A stretch of 64,000 bases of DNA from an uncultured SAR86 cluster bacterium (GCA_902570035.1 CACFWO010000005.1:59467-123466), one strand, 5' to 3'; shown: positions 25,887-35,467, numbered from the stretch's first letter. Notes: a model not told the origin generated them from the sequence alone. A program made the numbers and translations.

Positions 25887-26891
25887 TCAGATTGAGTAAG
25901 CTTTTTTAGCGCAATCGTAAAACATACTGTTTTTTTCATCTTCGCTAAAATTTTCTGAGATTTTCTTAAAAAAATTCCATAAGACATGATAGGAAATAGA
26001 TTGCTTATCAACTGGAAAATTACTTTCAAACATACATCTAGATGGCTCAAAAGATTCTATACATTCTAGGTAATAACGTTTTTGCTTTACTACCATTTGG
26101 TCTGAAGTTGCTGGCGTTTCTTGCTCATGAAATTTAAAGCCATTTACTGGCATGGCAAGTCCACCTAGCTTTGCTAATACATTTGGTCTTTTAGACAGCT
26201 CTTTTATATCTTTTTGCCATACTTTAAAAATATCATCTTCCTTTCCCTCGTAAGGTCCTATTCCTATCGGCCCGCTAAAATGATTGAGAATGATTGTAAG
26301 GTTCTCATTTCTATCAGCAATTTCTGCAACCTGATTAATCTGATGATGATATTGCCACGCCTCAAAAACTAAATTTTTTTCTCCAAGAATTTTAAGAGAT
26401 TGATTAAAAACATCGCTTAAATACATATCTTTTGGTGGACTATGATGAGAATTTCTCATGCTTTCATGCGGATCCCAGCCTCCAGCATGACGAATACCTT
26501 TGAATAAAGATTCTCCATATTGAAAATGTAAATCTAAAACCTCAATGATACCCTCTCCTAAAGTCATGTCAGCGTGAGAAACTATTCCTGATATTTGTGA
26601 TTTGGATGGTTCTTTTTTTGCCTCATCAGCAATTTTTTTGACAAAAATTGTTTCCCCAATAGGTTTTAAGTGGTCGGGTCCAGAAGTAAGAAATTCTTGA
26701 GTGCACTCTATGAATACCGTATGTTTTATATTGTGTCCCGATGAAGTATCGTCCCAAAGATCTTCCAATAAGTATTGAGATTCACCAGGCCATAAATGAT
26801 GATGAGGATCAATTATTGGCCTTTCAGCATCAATGATCTCTTCCGTATGTTGATTCAACCATTCTAAATGGCGATCAAGCGGATTACTCAT
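25887..26891 (-). CDS. Amidohydrolase-family (TIM-barrel) metal-dependent hydrolase
   Basis: 334 aa, amidohydrolase 2 family (PF04909-like). The N-terminal metal motif is IIDPHHHLW (about 25-33); later ligands include H in GIRHAGGWDPHE (about 136) and N/H in LILNHFSG-like TIILNHFSGPIG (about 202), with Asp in SNFPVDK near the C-terminus. Related proteins hydrolyse lactones or decarboxylate carboxylic acids. The start follows the malate synthase stop directly (1-nt overlap), so the two may be cotranscribed. Substrate unknown. Confidence 0.82.
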   Translation of the reverse strand: MSNPLDRHLEWLNQHTEEIIDAERPIIDPHHHLWPGESQYLLEDLWDDTSSGHNIKHTVFIECTQEFLTSGPDHLKPIGETIFVKKIADEAKKEPSKSQISGIVSHADMTLGEGIIEVLDLHFQYGESLFKGIRHAGGWDPHESMRNSHHSPPKDMYLSDVFNQSLKILGEKNLVFEAWQYHHQINQVAEIADRNENLTIILNHFSGPIGIGPYEGKEDDIFKVWQKDIKELSKRPNVLAKLGGLAMPVNGFKFHEQETPATSDQMVVKQKRYYLECIESFEPSRCMFESNFPVDKQSISYHVLWNFFKKISENFSEDEKNSMFYDCAKKAYSI

Positions 26892-29050
26892 TAGCCGCTT
26901 AAAAACTCTTGTCTTTTTTCATGGAGAATAGGTTCTGTGTAACCGCTAGGCTGGACCCTTCCCTCAATAACAAGGTCGCATGCAGCTTTGAATGCTACAC
27001 CATCGAAACTAGGCGCCATGTTTACATATTCTGGATCACCAGCATTTTGCTCATCCACCACCAAGGCCATTTTTTTCATGGTTTCTATAACTTGTTCTTT
27101 TGAACAAAGTCCATGATGAAGCCAATTTGCCATATGTTGGCTGGATATTCTGCAAGTTGCCCTATCCTCCATTAAACCTATGTTGTTAATATCAGGAACT
27201 TTAGAGCATCCAATTCCTTGATCAATCCATCTAACAACATAACCTAATATTCCTTGAGCATTATTGTCTAATTCTGCCTGTATTTCATCGGCTGAAAGCG
27301 ACCCTGCATCCTCTAATAAAGGAATTGTTAAAATATCATCAAGGCTCGCCCTATCTCTTTTTATTAAATTTGATTGTTCAGTAGAGACATTTATTTGATG
27401 ATAATGCATTGCGTGCAAGGTTGCTGCAGTAGGTGAAGGCACCCAAGCACAATTTGCTCCTGCTTTTGGATGCATGGTTTTAGTATTAAACATATCTAAC
27501 ATCATATCGGGCATGGGCCACATACCTTTTCCAATTTGAGCTTTACCCTTGAAACCTGAAGATAAACCATTGTCTACATTCCAATCCTCATAAGATAAGA
27601 TCCAAGGTTGCTGTTTCATTTCTGCCTTTCTTATCATTGGGCCAGCTTCCATACTTGTGTGAATCTCGTCACCGGTTCTATCTAAAAATCCAGTGTTGAT
27701 AAAAATAACTCTTTCTTTTGCAACTCTGATGCATTCTTTCAAATTTACCGTTGTCCTTCTCTCTTCATCCATTATCCCTATCTTCACGGTATTTTTTTCT
27801 AAACCAAGAGCGCTTTCAACATCGGAAAACAGATCACAAGTAAACTGAACCTCTTCAGGGCCGTGCATCTTAGGTTTTACAATATATATACTGCCTGTTT
27901 TAGAATTCTGGACAGATCCCGTTTGATCTAAATCATGCTTTCCTATCGTGATTGTAAACATTGCATCGATTATTCCTTCGGGTATTTCTTTACCATCAAG
28001 TAAAACCGCCGGATTAGTCATCAAATGACCCACGTTTCTAACAAGCATTAGACTTCTAGCTGCTATCATCATCGATTTTCCATCTGGAGATAAAAAAGAT
28101 AAATCTTCATTTAGACTTCTTGTAAGAGTTGACCCGCCCTTTTCGAAAGTTTCTGCAAGGGTTCCTTTCATCAGACCAAGCCAATTTTTGTAAACATCAG
28201 TTTTATCTTCGCCATTCACAGCAGCGACAGAATCTTCTAGATCCTGAATAGTGGTTACAGCAGATTCTAGAAAAACGTCTTTAATCCCTGCAGGATCTGT
28301 GGAACCAACTGAGTCATTTCTATCAATTTTGATTTCTACATGTAAATCATTATTTTTCAACAATATGCTTTCAGGATTTGATTCATCACCTTTAAAACCA
28401 ACAAATGCTGAGTCATTTTTTAGAGAGGTTTTTGATTGATCTGATAAAGAAATTTCCAAGTCTCCATTTGATATTTGAAAAGAAACAACATCTTGATATC
28501 TACCTTCAGTCAAAGGAAGGTAATCGTTTAAAAAGTTTTTTGAAAAATTGATAACTTTGTCACCTCTTACGGGATTGTAAGCACCTCCTCTATCAGCCCC
28601 ATCATCTTCAGATATCATGTCCGTTCCATAAAGAGCATCATATAAACTGCCCCACCTGGCATTAGCAGCATTTAAAGAAAATCGAGCATTCATGACAGGT
28701 ACTACTAATTGAGGACCGGCGATTTGAGCTATTTCTGCATCCACATTTGCGGTAGAAATTTCAAAGTCAGCGCCTTCTTCAACTAAATATCCTATATCTT
28801 TTAAAAAAGATTTATATGAATCGAAATCAAAATCCTTATTAGCTAAATGCCATTCATCTATTTTCGTTTGCAACTCTTCCCTTTTCTTTAATAGATCTTC
28901 ATTGATAGGAATATATTTTTCTGCAATTTTTTGAAAATCTTGCCAGAATTTTGCAGTATCAAGGTTGAGATCGGGAGCAATTTCTTGCTCTAATAAAGCA
29001 TGCAATGATGTGCTGATACTTAATTTTCCTTCGTTAACTCTTTCAGTCAT
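26891..29050 (-). CDS. glcB: Malate synthase G
   Basis: 719 aa from the start at 29050, which is preceded by AGAGGAGCAT; the frame could extend to 29137 but the extra 29 residues do not resemble the family and enter the dapE region. It condenses glyoxylate with acetyl-CoA to malate. Motifs: [25 protein letters not shown] is family-typical around residue 115-140, [15 protein letters not shown] (about 305), [22 protein letters not shown] (about 450-470) and [25 protein letters not shown]. Length matches E. coli GlcB. No isocitrate lyase gene lies in the window, so whether it serves the glyoxylate shunt or glycolate use is open. Confidence 0.95.
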   Translation of the reverse strand: MTERVNEGKLSISTSLHALLEQEIAPDLNLDTAKFWQDFQKIAEKYIPINEDLLKKREELQTKIDEWHLANKDFDFDSYKSFLKDIGYLVEEGADFEISTANVDAEIAQIAGPQLVVPVMNARFSLNAANARWGSLYDALYGTDMISEDDGADRGGAYNPVRGDKVINFSKNFLNDYLPLTEGRYQDVVSFQISNGDLEISLSDQSKTSLKNDSAFVGFKGDESNPESILLKNNDLHVEIKIDRNDSVGSTDPAGIKDVFLESAVTTIQDLEDSVAAVNGEDKTDVYKNWLGLMKGTLAETFEKGGSTLTRSLNEDLSFLSPDGKSMMIAARSLMLVRNVGHLMTNPAVLLDGKEIPEGIIDAMFTITIGKHDLDQTGSVQNSKTGSIYIVKPKMHGPEEVQFTCDLFSDVESALGLEKNTVKIGIMDEERRTTVNLKECIRVAKERVIFINTGFLDRTGDEIHTSMEAGPMIRKAEMKQQPWILSYEDWNVDNGLSSGFKGKAQIGKGMWPMPDMMLDMFNTKTMHPKAGANCAWVPSPTAATLHAMHYHQINVSTEQSNLIKRDRASLDDILTIPLLEDAGSLSADEIQAELDNNAQGILGYVVRWIDQGIGCSKVPDINNIGLMEDRATCRISSQHMANWLHHGLCSKEQVIETMKKMALVVDEQNAGDPEYVNMAPSFDGVAFKAACDLVIEGRVQPSGYTEPILHEKRQEFLSG

Positions 29051-29113
29051 ATGCTCCTCTTTTTTAAATAGAAAAATTTCAGATTGTATTTTTTTACAAT
29101 AGAATGTGCTTGT

Positions 29114-30235
29114 ATGAACTTGATTGAATTTACACAAAAATTATTACGAATACAATCTATTACTCCCAGAGATATGGGATGTTTTGATTTAATCGAACCA
29201 GAGCTCAAAGAGTTGGGCTTCTCAACAAAAAGAATTAATTACCTCAACGTTGAAAACCTCTATGCTGAAATTGGTTCTGGAGAGAATTTTTGCTTTCTTG
29301 GTCATACCGATGTAGTACCTACTGGACCAGTTGAATCATGGTCTTGCGATCCGTTTGCGGCAGAAATTAAGGAAAATGTTATTACTGCAAGAGGTGCAGC
29401 GGATATGAAAAGCAGTATCTCTGCTTTTTTATTTGCCCTTAAAGACATTGATCTAAGTAAAAATAGAAAAAAAATATCCATATTGCTTACTTCCAACGAA
29501 GAAGGAGATGCTAAAGATGGAACCATTGAAAAAGTCTTGAATGAGTTAAAACAGAATAACAATGCAATCAATTACTGTTTGGCTGGGGAGCCTTCTTCAA
29601 AGAATGAACTTGGAGATACGGTTAGAATTGGCAGAAGAGGGTCTTTATCTGGATCATTAACAATTGTTGGTAAACAAGGTCACGTTGCCTACCCTAGCGA
29701 TGTTATAAACCCTATTATGCTCTCTGGTGGAATTATAAAAGAGCTTTCAGAAAAACAGTGGGATCAAGGAAATAAAAATTTTCCTCCAACATCCTTCCAG
29801 ATATCAAATATTAATGCAGGAACTGGAGCAAAAAATGTTGTTCCGGGAGATTCAAAGATTGAATTCAATTTTAGATTTTCTCCAGAAATAACAGAAGATG
29901 AAATTAAAGCTGAGGTAGTAAAAGTTATTGAAGAATATATTAAAAACTACAAGTTAGATTGGGAGCTTAATGCAAAACCTTTTTATACAGATAAACCTTT
30001 TCTAAGAAATATTGTTACAAAATCTATTAAAAGGATTACCGGTATTAATACTATTGAAGATACAGGCGGTGGCACATCCGATGGAAGATTCATGCACCCC
30101 CATGGAGCTGAAGTAGTTGAACTAGGGCCGATCAATGCCTCAATACATAAAATTGATGAGCACATAAAAATTGATCATCTTGAAGTTCTCAAGGACATAT
30201 ACCGAGATATTTTAATTAGCTACATAGAGAGTTAA
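29114..30235 (+). CDS. dapE: Succinyl-diaminopimelate desuccinylase
   Basis: 373 aa M20-family metalloenzyme; the ATG at 29114 ([15 protein letters not shown]) fits the family, while an upstream ATG at 29084 adds ten unlikely residues. Zinc ligands and catalytic residues appear in [12 protein letters not shown] (about 60), GAADMKSS (about 90), [11 protein letters not shown] (about 125) and the C-terminal [21 protein letters not shown] (about 315-335). It makes LL-diaminopimelate for lysine and peptidoglycan. Divergent from glcB across 63 nt. Confidence 0.93.
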   Translation: MNLIEFTQKLLRIQSITPRDMGCFDLIEPELKELGFSTKRINYLNVENLYAEIGSGENFCFLGHTDVVPTGPVESWSCDPFAAEIKENVITARGAADMKSSISAFLFALKDIDLSKNRKKISILLTSNEEGDAKDGTIEKVLNELKQNNNAINYCLAGEPSSKNELGDTVRIGRRGSLSGSLTIVGKQGHVAYPSDVINPIMLSGGIIKELSEKQWDQGNKNFPPTSFQISNINAGTGAKNVVPGDSKIEFNFRFSPEITEDEIKAEVVKVIEEYIKNYKLDWELNAKPFYTDKPFLRNIVTKSIKRITGINTIEDTGGGTSDGRFMHPHGAEVVELGPINASIHKIDEHIKIDHLEVLKDIYRDILISYIES

Positions 30236-30252
30236 TTTTTCCTTATTCTCTT

Positions 30253-30268
30253 AAGATATATATATCTA
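30253..30268. promoter_or_regulatory. AT-rich dyad upstream of alternative oxidase
   Basis: A 14-bp perfect palindrome, AGATATATATATCT (30254-30267), followed by a second imperfect inverted repeat at about 30273-30294. It lies 50-60 nt before the oxidase start. The AAGAT...ATCTT-like shape is reminiscent of NsrR-type nitric-oxide-responsive sites that control aox in Vibrio, but the core is pure AT and may only be chance in AT-rich DNA. Confidence 0.3.
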
Positions 30269-30314
30269 TTTTATAGAATAAATATTTTATCTATAACTTA
30301 AAGGTATATATCAT

Positions 30315-30962
30315 GTGGGCATGAAAAACTCTCCATTCGAAAAAACAATTGGATTTACTGATCAAGACAGTACACACAAATATCCCCACGGATTAAGTGA
30401 CAGATCGGCATATTTGATTACTAGAGCTTTAAGAATTGCTGCAGACCTTTTCTTTAGAAAAAGATACGGACATAGGGCCGTTGTTTTAGAGACAGTAGCA
30501 GCTGTGCCGGGAATGGTCGCTGGAATGCTTCATCACTTCAAGAGTCTGCGTAGCATGACTGATGATGACGGAATTATTAAAGAACTCTTAGATGAAGCTG
30601 AAAACGAGAGAATGCATCTTATGACTTTCATAGAAATTTCAAAACCCACATTATTTGAAAGACTTCTTGTTTTGGGTGCTCAGATTGTTTTCGCAACCTT
30701 TTATTTTTTCTTGTACGTATTTTTCAGAGGAACAGCTCATCGAATGATAGGATATTTTGAGGAGGAAGCAGTTACTTCTTATACAGAATTTCTCGATGAA
30801 ATAGATAAAGGAACTATTGAAAACGTAGCTGCTCCTAAGATTGCGGTTGATTATTGGAATCTTGGAAATAAAGCTACCCTTAGAGATGTTGTCGTGGCCG
30901 TAAGAAACGATGAAGCTGGTCATCGTGATAAGAACCACGAAATAGCTGACAATTTATTGTAA
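30315..30962 (+). CDS. aox: Alternative oxidase (cyanide-resistant quinol oxidase)
   Basis: 215 aa with GTG at 30315, or 213 aa from ATG at 30321. All four diiron ligand motifs of alternative oxidases are present: LETVAAVPGM (about 54), NERMHL (about 95), EEEAVTSY (about 150) and RNDEAGHRDKNHE (about 195-207). Two hydrophobic stretches near 65-80 and 115-135 fit interfacial membrane binding. It oxidises quinol and reduces O2 to water without pumping protons, bypassing cytochrome oxidases under NO, cyanide, copper limitation or over-reduction. Followed immediately by a tRNA gene on the other strand. Confidence 0.93.
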   Translation: MGMKNSPFEKTIGFTDQDSTHKYPHGLSDRSAYLITRALRIAADLFFRKRYGHRAVVLETVAAVPGMVAGMLHHFKSLRSMTDDDGIIKELLDEAENERMHLMTFIEISKPTLFERLLVLGAQIVFATFYFFLYVFFRGTAHRMIGYFEEEAVTSYTEFLDEIDKGTIENVAAPKIAVDYWNLGNKATLRDVVVAVRNDEAGHRDKNHEIADNLL

Positions 30963-31038
30963 TGGAGCGAGTAACGGGGTTCGAACCCGTGGCCTCGACC
31001 TTGGCAAGGTCGCGCTCTACCAGCTGAGCTATACTCGC
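30963..31038 (-). tRNA. glyT: tRNA-Gly (GCC)
   Basis: Read on the minus strand: acceptor GCGAGTA pairs with TACTCGC, D-arm with AGCTCAGCTGGTAGAGC, anticodon loop with GCC between CGACCTT and AAGGTCG, T-arm GGGTTCGAACCC, and encoded CCA. Size 76 nt. It ends where the alternative oxidase stop codon ends on the other strand. Confidence 0.95.
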
Positions 31039-31122
31039 AAAAGATAATTCAATTTACCTATTAAATATTACCTTTTCAAGCTATATTCGAAATCATTAGC
31101 GAATTAATTTCTGTTATTTTAA

Positions 31123-31150
31123 TTGAAATTATAGTAGTTTTACTTATAAT
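31123..31150 (+). promoter_or_regulatory. Promoter of the LysR-type gene, with flanking direct repeats
   Basis: TTGAAA (31123-31128) and TATAAT (31145-31150) are 16 nt apart. The ten-base word TTACTTATAA occurs twice, at 31140-31149 over the -10 box and at 31178-31187 just before the start codon, a layout that would allow autorepression. The start codon itself has no visible Shine-Dalgarno. Confidence 0.45.
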
Positions 31151-31191
31151 TAAATTTTCTTATTTTAATTATAAATCTTACTTATAAATAG

Positions 31192-32109
31192 ATGAGCAGC
31201 ATTAAATTATTCAAATCAGCGCAAGCTTTAATTAGGCATGAATCCTTTGGAAAAGCCTCAAAAAGCATTGGTCTAACCCAATCTGCTCTGAGCCAAAACA
31301 TAAAAAAATTAGAAAATCATTACGGAGTAAAGTTCTTTCAAAGAGAAAATGGCAAAACAAAGCCAACTGTGTACGGTGAGATGCTTCTTTCTCTGACAGA
31401 TGAGATAGTCGATATTGAAGAAAAAATCGTCAATCAAATAAGCTTGATTAATAATTCAGATGTAGGCTTATTGAAGATTGGATTAGATCCTTATTTATCT
31501 GGAACTATCCTTGAACCTATAATTTCTGAAATGATGGGAATTTATCCAAATATTAAATATAGATTTTTTTATCTCTCAACCTATTCCGGTGTTGCCCAGT
31601 TAAAAGCAAATAAATTCGATATATTAATCAGTTTTGACGAGCGTGAATATAGTCTTAATTCCAATAAGAATTTAGATACTTTAGATGTGATTCCTATAAA
31701 AATTAATCCTCCAAAATTTTATGCTAGAGAAAATCATGAGATTTTCAATCAAAATGAAATTTCTATTGAAAATATTTTTGATCACAATATTTATACCACC
31801 CTTCCACCTGCATGGTTTCATAATTTTTATGAAAAGGAAGTAGGAAAAGACGTTCCCTATTCTCATATTGTTGATAAAGTTTCTTTGGTTTCAGCTGATC
31901 AAAATCTACACCTGAGAATGGTTGAAAAAGGAGATGGTATAGGGATTTTTTATGAATTTGATTTACTTAACTCTAAGGAACAACTTAAGACTATTCCCAT
32001 AAGAAACTATCCGGAAAAACTCAACGCAATGATTGCTGTTAATAAAAAGTGGATAAAGCCTCAAATAGCTAAGATTTTTTTAGAAATGGTCTCGGGTAGA
32101 TTTAGTTAG
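31192..32109 (+). CDS. LysR-family transcriptional regulator
   Basis: 305 aa. An N-terminal helix-turn-helix (about 17-60, FGKASKSIGLTQSALSQNIKKLENHYG) is followed by a linker and a periplasmic-binding-protein-like effector domain (about 88-300). The neighbours are a tRNA, a small membrane protein and a metallo-hydrolase; none is divergent in the typical LysR way, so the target is not evident. Upstream repeats suggest autoregulation. The effector domain is unusually AT-rich in codon use but like the rest of the window. Confidence 0.85.
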   Translation: MSSIKLFKSAQALIRHESFGKASKSIGLTQSALSQNIKKLENHYGVKFFQRENGKTKPTVYGEMLLSLTDEIVDIEEKIVNQISLINNSDVGLLKIGLDPYLSGTILEPIISEMMGIYPNIKYRFFYLSTYSGVAQLKANKFDILISFDEREYSLNSNKNLDTLDVIPIKINPPKFYARENHEIFNQNEISIENIFDHNIYTTLPPAWFHNFYEKEVGKDVPYSHIVDKVSLVSADQNLHLRMVEKGDGIGIFYEFDLLNSKEQLKTIPIRNYPEKLNAMIAVNKKWIKPQIAKIFLEMVSGRFS

Positions 32110-32117
32110 TATTTCTT

Positions 32118-32492
32118 TCAAGAATGCTCTTGTTTTAAATCCTTCTTTATATCTTCATGGTCTCCCACCATTATATGATCATCACTTTTGATCACATACT
32201 TTTCTAATATTGGTATAAATAATAAGGGAATAATTCCTCCTATGACTATGCCTACAGTCATAGGTCTGATTGATGGATCAATTAGGGATGCTACTAAATC
32301 AGCAAGAACATGAGCACTAGCAGCACCTATAATGCCAGCAATATAACCTTTAGAAAGAATCTTTAAAAATCTATTGATACTCCATCCTGTGTAATACCCA
32401 ATAAGAATAAGTGCAACGTGGACAAAGCCAAAGACAAATCCTCTAAGTGATAAATCTTCAAAAACCAATATATTTTCTAATATACTTTCCAT
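32118..32492 (-). CDS. Small integral membrane protein, unknown
   Basis: 124 aa from the ATG at 32492 (a frame to 32513 adds seven residues). Three hydrophobic helices are visible, at about 15-40, 45-68 and 75-100, with a short acidic/basic tail (about 105-124). The third region has glycine-rich VGIVIGGIIPLLFIP. No family recognised. Convergent with the LysR gene across 8 nt and divergent from the MBL-fold gene. Confidence 0.6.
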   Translation of the reverse strand: MESILENILVFEDLSLRGFVFGFVHVALILIGYYTGWSINRFLKILSKGYIAGIIGAASAHVLADLVASLIDPSIRPMTVGIVIGGIIPLLFIPILEKYVIKSDDHIMVGDHEDIKKDLKQEHS

Positions 32493-32528
32493 GCTTAATT
32501 TAATAGCTATCATAAAGTATTTTGATTC

Positions 32529-33266
32529 ATGAAAATTATAAAAATTGATGATTATCAGTCTTGGTACGTAGAGTCTGATGACGAAGCAATAATTATTGAC
32601 CCATGGCTAGATAAGGTAATGCAACCTAAATCAAATCTCTTTATTAATAGAGCCAGAAATGAAAATGCTCTTATCACTGAAGACATGATAAGCAAGGTAT
32701 CGTGTATCTTAATAAGTGCTCCTTTTGAAGATCATTTTCATGAAAAAAGTTTGAAAAGATTTGATCCTAATACGTTTATCTTAACCAGCAAACCTTCAGA
32801 AAAAAAATTAAGGAAACTGGGTTTTAATAATATTGAAGTGTTGAAAGCTGGAATTCAAAAAAATATAGGTGATCTTACAATCAAAGCTCATGATGCTGGC
32901 TTTCCTTATAATTATCTTTGGACTTTTAGCTTTGAGATAATCCAAGAAGAAAAAGTTTTATATTTTGAAAGTCATGTTGATAAACCTTCTCGCATCAGAC
33001 AAAAAGGTCTAAAGGCCGATTGCGCTATCTTAACAACCGAGGAAGTGAAAATTCTCGGCCTGTTGCCCCTATCAAATTCTTCAGAAGCTACTCTCAAAAT
33101 ATTAGAAGAACTAGAATGCAAAAATATAATGATCCAAGGTTCAGATCCTTCAGAAACAAAAGGTTTAATTAGTTATTTTTTAAAGATAGGTGAAGAGAAT
33201 CTTGAGCTATTTTCAAATAATGGAATCAAAGCTTTTAAAGAAGCTGGTTCTGAGGTAACGATATAA
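32529..33266 (+). CDS. Metallo-beta-lactamase-fold hydrolase (UlaG/YcbL-like)
   Basis: 245 aa. The order of strands and the segments WYVESDDEAIIIDPWLD (about 12-28), ILISAPFEDHFHEKSL (about 57-72), KAHDAGFPYNY (about 116) and LYFESHVDKPSR (about 137) fit the UlaG-like MBL branch. The first metal motif reads APFEDHFHE instead of HxHxDH: the first His is replaced by Ala/Pro-Phe-Glu, so metal binding may be altered or partly lost. Ends at a strong terminator. Function unknown. Confidence 0.7.
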   Translation: MKIIKIDDYQSWYVESDDEAIIIDPWLDKVMQPKSNLFINRARNENALITEDMISKVSCILISAPFEDHFHEKSLKRFDPNTFILTSKPSEKKLRKLGFNNIEVLKAGIQKNIGDLTIKAHDAGFPYNYLWTFSFEIIQEEKVLYFESHVDKPSRIRQKGLKADCAILTTEEVKILGLLPLSNSSEATLKILEELECKNIMIQGSDPSETKGLISYFLKIGEENLELFSNNGIKAFKEAGSEVTI

Positions 33267-33296
33267 AAAAAACCCCAGCAATGCTGGGGTTTTTTT
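33265..33296. terminator. Bidirectional rho-independent terminator
   Basis: A CCCCAGC / GCTGGGG stem with a three-base loop is flanked by eight A on the left and seven T on the right, so it can terminate transcription from both sides. It serves the MBL-fold gene (plus) and the proteorhodopsin gene (minus), whose stop lies 13 nt away. Confidence 0.9.
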
Positions 33297-33308
33297 AGCT
33301 AACAAATG

Positions 33309-34016
33309 TTAAGCGTGACTGGTGCTTGATTCTCTATCTTTCATAGCAGCAGCCCATATTGCTAAACCGAAGGCAGCTTTGTTGATCAAATCTGCTAAGT
33401 TATAAACAATATTAAGAGCATCTTCATTTAAGCCATCTCCGAAGTAACCCCAAGCATAACCGATTGGGTAAATTGCCCAGCCTACAGTAACAATCCATTT
33501 GATTGTATTAAATGCTTGTTGACTTGCTGCGTTTCCACTGCCAGCGTTTGCTTTTGCAGTTTCACCCAAAAAGATTTCATAAATGATGTAAAGCCAAGCG
33601 ATCATTCCAACAACCCACCATACAACGACATCACCTAAACCAGCTTCACCGATGAAACCACCGATAAGCATGACTAGAGAAGCAATAAGGAGTTTCCAGA
33701 AAACTGCTGAACTAATAGCAGTAACCGCAGCGATAATTAAATAAAATTCAATTATTTGTAGCGGTACAGTAATTAACCAGTCAATGTATCTGAAAACTGT
33801 TGGAGTCTCACCTGCGTAAATCCAGACACCTCTCATATAGAGGTAGTGCCAAAAAGCTACACCCGTAACCAAACCAGCAACCGTCAAAGATGTTTTCCAT
33901 TTTACTGGTACGTCTGATCTCTCTACAAAAAAGAAAACAGTCGAAGCTAACATTATTGCGGCAGCTAACCAAAACGATATACCTACGTAATCGTCAACAG
34001 CTAATATTTCTCCCAT
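33309..34016 (-). CDS. Proteorhodopsin, blue-absorbing type proton pump
   Basis: 235 aa, seven TM helices. By alignment to remembered SAR86 proteorhodopsins, RYIDWLITVPLQIIEFYLI carries the proton acceptor Asp97 (RYID), Gln at the tuning position 105 (PLQ; Leu in green types) and the donor Glu108 (IIE). His75 is in VAFWHYLYMRGVW and the retinal Lys231 in DLINKAAFGLAIW. The DTE-type residues predict a light-driven outward proton pump tuned to blue water. The usual cleavable signal peptide is absent: the protein begins MGEILAVDDYVGISFW and an in-frame TGA stands two codons upstream. AGGTGA is the Shine-Dalgarno. No carotenoid or retinal genes lie nearby. Confidence 0.96.
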   Translation of the reverse strand: MGEILAVDDYVGISFWLAAAIMLASTVFFFVERSDVPVKWKTSLTVAGLVTGVAFWHYLYMRGVWIYAGETPTVFRYIDWLITVPLQIIEFYLIIAAVTAISSAVFWKLLIASLVMLIGGFIGEAGLGDVVVWWVVGMIAWLYIIYEIFLGETAKANAGSGNAASQQAFNTIKWIVTVGWAIYPIGYAWGYFGDGLNEDALNIVYNLADLINKAAFGLAIWAAAMKDRESSTSHA

Positions 34017-34048
34017 AATTCACCTATTTAAATAAGTTAAAATTTATA

Positions 34049-34077
34049 TATAAATTAATATTATTAGATTCTGCCAA
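34049..34077 (-). promoter_or_regulatory. Candidate promoter of proteorhodopsin
   Basis: On the minus strand TTGGCA (34077-34072) is followed after 17 nt by TTTATA (34054-34049); TATATA two bases further is an alternative -10. It sits in the 77-nt gap after the MATE gene, so the rhodopsin can be expressed alone between this promoter and the terminator at its 3' side. Confidence 0.5.
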
Positions 34078-34093
34078 AATAAATTGTAAAAAT

Positions 34094-35464
34094 CTAGTTT
34101 AGAGCATTTACCCATCTGCCAGATTTAAAGCGCAAAGTAAATAAAATACCCTTAGCCAAATAATCTGCTATCAGAGAAGCAAATACTACTTCAACTGGCA
34201 TATTGAGGATTAAAAATAAAAATGCGAATACCAGCCTAAAACAAATCAGGCCAATCATAGTGATGATCAAAGGCGATTTGGTATCGCCAGCGCCTCTTAA
34301 AGCTCCACCTAGTGAAAATTCTATCCCCATAAGCGGTTGGATGAGTGCAAAAATCCACAGAAAAATTACTGTCAACCTGATAACTTCTTGGTCGTCTATG
34401 AAATAACCAGAAATAGGTTTAGAAAATAAAGCAATTATTATCCCTACAAGAGTCATTGAAAAGACAGTCAATCTTGCTGATTTCCAACCGCTTCTTCTAG
34501 CTTCTACGGGATTTTCTGCTCCTAAGTATTGTCCAGTTAAAGTAGCTCCTGCTATAGAGAAGCCATGGCCTATCATAAAACTAATCATTAAAATATTTAT
34601 AGCCACATTGTATGCAGCAATTGGCTCGTTCCCGTAAATAGATATGATCCAAAAATAAGCAAGAAGGCCGAAATTAAAAATAACCGATTCTATGCCTGCA
34701 GGTACTGAGATAATGATCAACTGCTTTAGTCTTTCAAAGGTATAGAACTTCATCGAGGGTATCGGAATGACGATCTTATTGCTTATCCAAATAGCGATAG
34801 ATAAGATGGATCCTATAGTAAAAGAAATACCCCATGCATAGGCTGCTCCAATTACGCCCAGTGCCTCGAAGCCAAATTGACCATTTACCAAAGCTATTAA
34901 GAGAAACACATTAATAATATTTACAATTAGATTTATGATGAGAGGAGTTATCACATCTCCAGCTGCTCTTAGAGAAGCGCCAACTATAAACATAATTGCA
35001 AATCCTGGAACAAAAGATAAAGAGATTTGCAGGTAATCAACGGCTAATTTACGGCTAAGTTCATCGAGACCAAAAGCTCCTATTATTTCTTCTCCAAATA
35101 TCCAAAAAATTAAAGCAGAAGACACACCAAAGAAAATAGCTACTATTGTTGACAGAAGCGTAACCTCAGCAGCTTCGTTGGGCTTATTAGCACCGATGGC
35201 TCGAGCTACTAATGCATGTGTTCCTGTTGCCGTAGCCATGAGAACTGCCTGTAAAAAAAAGAAAATTCTTTGTCCTGTCCCTACAGCCGCCACTGCCTCA
35301 GTGCCCAATGCCCCAACTGCTTTAAGGGCAACAATGCTTACAAAAGCAAAAAGAATATTATTTAGTATTGATGGCCAAGCTAAACCCCATACGGAAAGTG
35401 TCTCAGGACTAGAAGGAGAATCTACAGCTTCTTCATGATCAAGTCTTTCATCGAGTTCTTTCAA
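34094..35464 (-). CDS. MATE-family multidrug/cation exporter
   Basis: 456 aa with about twelve TM helices. The N-half opens LAWPSILNNILFAFVSIVA (about 29) with AVGTGQRIFFFLQAV (about 60), and the C-half repeats this pattern at GHGFSIAGATLTGQYLGA (about 300) and GALRGAGDTKSPLI (about 385), the MATE twofold. It exports organic cations or metabolites using a Na+ or H+ gradient; a link with the light-driven pump next door is possible but not shown. Cytosolic acidic N-terminus (LDERLDHEEAVDSP). Starts 3 nt before the next gene's stop region. Confidence 0.88.
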   Translation of the reverse strand: MKELDERLDHEEAVDSPSSPETLSVWGLAWPSILNNILFAFVSIVALKAVGALGTEAVAAVGTGQRIFFFLQAVLMATATGTHALVARAIGANKPNEAAEVTLLSTIVAIFFGVSSALIFWIFGEEIIGAFGLDELSRKLAVDYLQISLSFVPGFAIMFIVGASLRAAGDVITPLIINLIVNIINVFLLIALVNGQFGFEALGVIGAAYAWGISFTIGSILSIAIWISNKIVIPIPSMKFYTFERLKQLIIISVPAGIESVIFNFGLLAYFWIISIYGNEPIAAYNVAINILMISFMIGHGFSIAGATLTGQYLGAENPVEARRSGWKSARLTVFSMTLVGIIIALFSKPISGYFIDDQEVIRLTVIFLWIFALIQPLMGIEFSLGGALRGAGDTKSPLIITMIGLICFRLVFAFLFLILNMPVEVVFASLIADYLAKGILFTLRFKSGRWVNALN

Positions 35465-35467
35465 TTT

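Noticed and set aside
33309..34016. Possible sodium or chloride pumping rhodopsin
   Set aside because: The motif reads Asp-Thr-Glu at the acceptor, Thr and donor sites (RYIDWLIT...IIE), the proton-pump pattern, not NDQ or NTQ.
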